Assembly: GCF_000003855.2 (NCBI RefSeq) | Contig: NW_003101666.1 | Location: 661,129-725,128, forward strand | Direction: 5' to 3' | Source: Blastomyces gilchristii SLH14081 | Taxonomy: Eukaryota > Ascomycota > Eurotiomycetes > Onygenales > Ajellomycetaceae | Length of the DNA: 64,000 nt | In this document: one piece after another, positions 58,970 through 64,000 of the stretch | How positions within the stretch are numbered: position 1 is the first letter of the stretch | How the letters are laid out: each line of letters starts with the position of its first letter | Position numbers and translations under genes: made by a program | The notes under the pieces: generated by a model | Databases searched by the model: none | Seen by the model: the letters and a program-made list of their open reading frames with translations, nothing else | Told to the model about the DNA's origin: nothing

Positions 58970-61701
58970 ATGAGTTCGAGCGGGGGAGATGCGAGGCTGT
59001 TTGCAAGGGTATGTTCTGCTTGCTGTCTCCTGACTTGTATCACAAGTATCCATTTCTGTGGCCCGCAAATGAATCAATACGTACCTGTATAAACGGGCTA
59101 TGATCGTCCCTTAACTCAGAGATTCTTGTACCGCTTGTTGAGTGCGCCATCATCGCTTCTGCCCCAAAGTTTGCGTTTGGTCGTCGATACGGCGCCCCGC
59201 TCCATCATATACTATTCATAAGCACTGTCTCTTGCACGTTATTCTACCCCCTTTGTTATAGTTCCTTGGAAATCCAATCGCCGGGAGTTTTATCTTACAA
59301 CTCGCGTCCAAATGGTTGCCTTTCCTCCTCTATATGTATCCTCGGGCTCACTCACCACCCATCGTTTGCAGGGCAAAGTCGCGGAGCTCCGTCAGGAGCT
59401 CAACAGCGGCGGCAAGAAGGATCGAAACCACTCTGCGAAGAAGATTACGTTGAAGAAGATCGTCGCCAATATGACTATGAGCAATAATGATATGGTTGCG
59501 CTTTTCCCCGACGTGATTGGCTGTATGAATATTCCGAGCTTGGAGATTAAGAAAATGTAGGGCGGATCACCGAAACCTGACGCGGGGGAGGATCTGATGG
59601 GACGCAACGAAACTGATATTGTGGAAATAGGTGCTTTTTATTTCTCGTCAACTACGCCAAGTCGAAGCCGGATGTAGCTCTTAATGCTCTACCAATTCTA
59701 ATCAATGTATGGATACCGAGACTGAGGGTTTATACACCTGTTGGAGATACACACTGACTGGAGCCCTGTAGGACATGGAGGATTCGAATCCCCTCGTGCG
59801 GGCGCTTGCCTTGCGGACAGTATCTTATATTCATGTCCCCAAGTTTGTTGAAGCGACGCTCCAGCCGCTTAAATTCCTATTGGGGGACGACGACCCCTAT
59901 GTTAGAAAGACTGCTGCTTTTTGTGTTGCAAAACTATACGACCATGACCCGAGGCTCGTGGAGAAGTCCGACTTGATCTATCGACTGAATGAAATGCTCA
60001 AGGATGATAATCCCACTGTCGTATCGAGTGCTCTAGCTGCACTCACTGACTTGTGGGAACGAAGCGAGTCTATTCAGCTTACGATTGATTATAAGAGTGC
60101 ATCTAAAATAATTTCCATCTTGCCAGATTGTTCCGAGTATGTACTCTATCACTCTGAGAAGTGAGTTTCTGATACATCAGTGCTAACAACATCAGATGGG
60201 GCCAAACATACGTGCTGGAAGCATTAATGTCTTACGTGCCGCAGGAATCAGCAGAAGCGCTTCTCTTGGCCGAACGAATCGCACCCCGTCTATCGCATTC
60301 CAATTCAGCCGTTGTACTGACCTCTATCCGGGTTATCCTTTATTTGATGAATTATATATCAGACCAGAAGCAGATTACCTCCCTTTCACGAAAGCTTTCT
60401 CCACCCCTGGTAACCCTTTTATCCAAAGGGCCAGAGGTTCAGTATCTCGCACTACGAAATGCCATCTTGATATTACAGCGGCGACCTGAAGTATTGCGGA
60501 ACGATATCCGCGTGTTCTTTTGTAAATATAATGACCCGATTTATGTCAAAGTGACAAAATTAGAGTTAATCTTCATGCTGGCGACAAAAGATAACATTTC
60601 GGTGGTTTTAACTGAGCTGAAAGAGTAAGCAATGCCCCGTCCGAACATTATCGGCTACTTTACACTGCTGACTTCAATAGATATGCCACCGAGATCGATG
60701 TCCATTTCGTTCGCAAAGCCGTGCGTGCGATTGGTAAATTGGCAATCAAGATTGAATCAGCCGCGAGGCAATGTATTGAAACGCTAATCGATTTGGTGAA
60801 TGCTAAAATCCCATATATCGTTCAGGAGGCCACCGTAGTCATCCGAAATATATTTCGAAAATACCCGAATCAGTACGAAGGGATTATTGGCACTGTTATC
60901 CAAAACATTGATGAGCTGGACGAGCCAGAAGCCAAAGCTGCAGTTATCTGGATTATTGGCCAATATGCTGACCGTATTGAAAACTCAGACGGCTTCCTCC
61001 AGGACTATCTCGCAACTTTCCACGACGAAACCGTCGAGGTCCAACTTGCCCTCCTCACCGCTACTGTCAAACTCTTCATCCAGCGCCCGACAAAAGGCCA
61101 ACAGCTTGTCCCTCAGGTCCTGAAATGGTGCACAGAAGAAACCGATGACCCAGACCTCCGCGATCGCGGCTACATGTACTGGCGACTCCTCTCCACAGAC
61201 CCCAATGCTGCACGTGCCATCGTAATGGGCGAGAAACCCCCCATAACCGCCGAGAGCGAAAAGCTGAACCCTGCCACTCTCGAAGAGTTATGTCTCAACG
61301 TCGGAACACTCGCAACCGTCTACCTAAAACCCGTCCAACATGTTTTCCGCAACGCGAGACCCAGACGCCTAGCTCCCAGTCCGGCGCTGCAAAGCCCACC
61401 ACCAGACAAGCCTAGAGGCCTCCCTCTGACCCTCCAAGAGCACCATAATATTCCATCCAACGCCGCCGCCGCCACATCATCAGGTACCGCTGGTAAAGGT
61501 GACCTCGCCGCTGCTGTGAACGCCGCGGATGAGTATTTCGCCACGGTTGGACCGCAGCAGATCGCGGCTATGAACCTCAACAACGGCGTTGGTGGGGGCG
61601 GTGCGCCACAGACTCAGTATGTGGTCAATCAGAATCAGCAGCAGGCGTATGGACCCGGGGTTCCTGGTGGAGCGGTGACGGGAGAGCTACTTCTCATCTG
61701 A
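58970..61701 (+). CDS. APL2: AP-1 adaptor complex beta subunit (beta1-adaptin)
   Basis: Six exons, 58970-59008, 59372-59556, 59631-59706, 59772-60136, 60196-60624 and 60681-61701, encode 704 residues. The short first exon gives MSSSGGDARLFAR, followed by GKVAELRQELN, the start of the adaptin trunk. Armadillo-like repeats fill residues about 20-590, with the hallmark DMEDSNPLVRALALRT and CVAKLYDHDPRLVE stretches and HSNSAVVLTSIRVILYL. The C-terminus is Pro/Ala/Gln-rich hinge without an ear domain, as in other fungal beta1-adaptins. AP-1 with clathrin carries cargo between trans-Golgi and endosomes. All junctions keep frame; intron 1 is unusually long at 363 bases. Confidence 0.95.
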
Positions 61702-62214
61702 GACCGGATAAAAGACCACGAGAGGAGGAAGAACCAATTTGGATTTATTTGGATTGGGATAGACTAGGGAAGGCCTTTGGATGCCATGTGCTTTTTGTTG
61801 CGTGCCTTTTGGCCTTACGTCCTTTTGGCCCATGTGGAATGTATCCCGAGAAAGCATTCATTCGCATAATTTTTGTTGGATCGTCCCATATGTAATGTAG
61901 AGGCAACCAACCCCCTTTTCCCCCATTTTTTCAAAGATGTACGGTGCTTTTCTGTCTTTTCTTTCGTCTGGTCCTCCCTTACGATTGTAATTTTCTCGTC
62001 GTTTATACTTTTTATATTTCTATTTTGGTTTAGTTATGTACGACCATGCTTATTTTATATACTCCGCACTTCTCCAGTCAGTCTTTTTTCGTTCTTAACG
62101 CCACGAAGACTTGCCTCAAAAATATCCGCACGCCAACGACTTCAGTGCATATTGATACTCGATAAAAGATGACGAGAACTGTCAATGGGAGGACGCCTAA
62201 TACCTACCTACTTC
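61702..62214. other. Convergent intergenic region, no gene seen
   Basis: T-rich flank of AP-1 beta followed by the 3' side of kynureninase. No gene recognised. Confidence 0.4.
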
Positions 62215-63964
62215 CTACTTCTCCCGCTTACCATTCTCCAGCTCCACCTCCTCGCATGCCTTCACAAAAATCTGCACAAAGTTCCACACGTCCACAAAGG
62301 TATTATACAACGGTGCCGGTGCAACACGAATCACATTCGGTTTCCGCTCATCCACCACAACCCCACTAGCCATCAGCCGCGAGAAGACACCATCCAGTAT
62401 ATCCCCACGTAGCAGGATGCTTAGCTGCGCACCTCGCTCCATCGGGTTCGAGGGAGTGATTATGGAGAAGAGTTTGGGGCCTGATGATTCTGGTTGCGGA
62501 CAGGTTTTTAGCAGGAGATATTCCATGTAGGCGGTTAGCTGGAGGGATTTCTGGCGTAGGGCGGGCATCGTGGCGGCGGAGAACATCTCGAGGGAGGCAA
62601 GTACGGCGGACAGGTCGAGGGCGGAGGGGTTGGAGAGCTGGAAGCCTGCGGCGCCAGGGCGAGGGACGAACCCTGTATAGTTTTGAGGCACTTATTAGTT
62701 TACGGGGACTCATAGTTTTTCAGTTGTGAGGAGCGGAGGTGTAATGGGAGGCTTTATCGTACTGTTATCCATCTCGAACCTAGTCTGCTTATCTCCTCCC
62801 CACCATCCTGACAAGCGCGGTCTGTAACCTAGCCCAGACGAACTACTATTATCCACAGCTCCGTATCGCTCATGCACGAATAATCCGGCCATCGAACCAG
62901 GGCCGGAGTTCATATACTTGTAGGTACACCATGCAGCAAAATCGACTTTCCAGTCATGCAACTTCAGCTCGACGTTGCCGACGGCATGCGCGCAGTCCCA
63001 GCCAATAATTATGTTCTTCGAGTGCGCGTGCGCGGTGATTTTTGCGATGTCGAAGTATTGCCCAGTGTAATACTGGATGCCAGGCAAAAGGATCAGAGCA
63101 GTACTCGCGGCATGTTGGTTAATTACAGAGATGATCCTCTCGGTGGACAGGAGTGGATGCGAGGAATCCTCTGGCTCAATTAGGATCATGGCATTGTCGG
63201 GATCGAGGTTATGGTGCCGGATTTGGGATTCGACGGCGAACTGCCAGAGAGAGAAAGGGTTAGTTAGTCCTTTTATGTATACGATGCAAAATATACGGAT
63301 TTCATAATGTTCGTCTTCTCAATGGCCTACATGATCACTAGGAAACGCTTTCCCCTCCAAGATAATCTTATACTTCTCCGCCGTCGGGCGATAGAAGCTC
63401 GCCATGAGGAGATGTAGGTTCGTAGTCAGCGTGCCCATGACGGCCACCTCGCTTGGCAAGGCGCCCACCACTGGCGCCATCAGATTTGCTGCCCTTGTAT
63501 CTATATCGACGAAGGGGGGCATGAGCTCATCTTCATGCGGTGTGAAGTGGCCCAGCACGGCCTTGGTGGCCCAGGTTTGCAGGAAGCGATCCACATACGT
63601 GCGGGTGCTCTTGGGCTGGAGGCCCAGAGAGTTGCCGCAGAGATACGTGCATTGCGAAGAAGCTGTTTTATCTTCTTTTGGAGAGTTAGCATTTACTGAT
63701 TTTCTGATATTTTTTTATGTGTTCTGCATGTAGGAGGGGAGAAAAAGTTGCGCCGGTGGGACGACGGGAATTGATTGGTGAGCTCATACCTTCTGCGCTT
63801 GCGATGATCGTCTTCCTAGTCAAGTCTTGCTTAGTTGGGATGATGAACTGCTCTCGAAAATGTGCAAGAGAGTCCTTCGCGTCTAGAGATTCTGCGAATT
63901 CTTTCTTCGTGACGTTTGCATCTTCTTTCGATGGAAAGGTGGGGGAGTCTTGCGGGGATGACAT
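62215..63964 (-). CDS. BNA5: Kynureninase (tryptophan/kynurenine to NAD+ route)
   Basis: Four minus-strand exons, 63964-63790, 63674-63331, 63240-62763 and 62672-62215, give 484 residues, within the usual length. Kynureninase is a PLP enzyme that cleaves kynurenine or 3-hydroxykynurenine to (3-hydroxy)anthranilate and alanine, in the cytosol. Motifs: [12 protein letters not shown] in exon 2, [28 protein letters not shown] with the PLP-contacting Asp, and the Schiff-base Lys281 in [11 protein letters not shown]. The C-terminal [24 protein letters not shown] and [10 protein letters not shown] segments are intact. Branch site AACTAATAA marks intron 3. The exon 2 acceptor is a double AG (AAGAAG). 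Confidence 0.95.
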
Positions 63965-64000
63965 TGTGTGCGGCGCGGCGTTTTTGCTTTTTTTTTTTCT

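Overview
The window looks like nuclear DNA of a filamentous ascomycete. Introns are short (about 49-150 bases), with GT donors and often CTAAC/CTAAT-like branch sites. The genes include families typical of Pezizomycotina: a Zn2Cys6 regulator, a TMEM135-like membrane protein, AP-1 beta and MRP51. A block of very AT-rich, mutated DNA beside ordinary gene-rich DNA suggests an onygenalean of the Blastomyces/Emmonsia/Histoplasma kind. That placement is inference and was not tested by any search.

Layout. Bases 1 to about 6,110 form a gene-free, heavily mutated AT-rich block that continues past the left edge. From 6.7 to 10.7 kb lie a dysferlin-domain peroxin-like gene (+) and a Rossmann-fold NAD(P)-binding protein (-). 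From 10.7 to 18.26 kb is a long gene-poor stretch with simple repeats and a recurring palindromic motif; its right end is probably the promoter and leader of a 1,273-residue disordered protein (+). A BTB-domain gene (+), a small two-exon candidate gene (-) and myo-inositol oxygenase (+) follow. Then come a divergent methyltransferase (-) / Zn2Cys6 factor (+) pair and a TMEM135-like gene (+).

From 37.7 to 50.2 kb four growth genes sit together: TOR kinase (-), mitoribosomal MRP51 (+), ribosomal protein eS17 (+) and the Pol II CTD phosphatase RTR1 (-). The right part holds BBC1 (actin patch, +), a decayed MFS transporter (+), EMC4 (-), AP-1 beta (+) and kynureninase (-).

Most coding regions needed exon joining. 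I placed splice sites from donor, acceptor and reading-frame agreement, and from the conserved protein sequence across each junction. I found no tRNA, rRNA, CRISPR array or intact transposon. I did not find a clearly new multi-gene system. The observations I rate highest are the unusual mutation context of the AT-rich block, two small spliced candidate genes, a repeated palindromic intergenic motif, and a transporter that carries a frameshift, a stop and an apparent loss of its first half.
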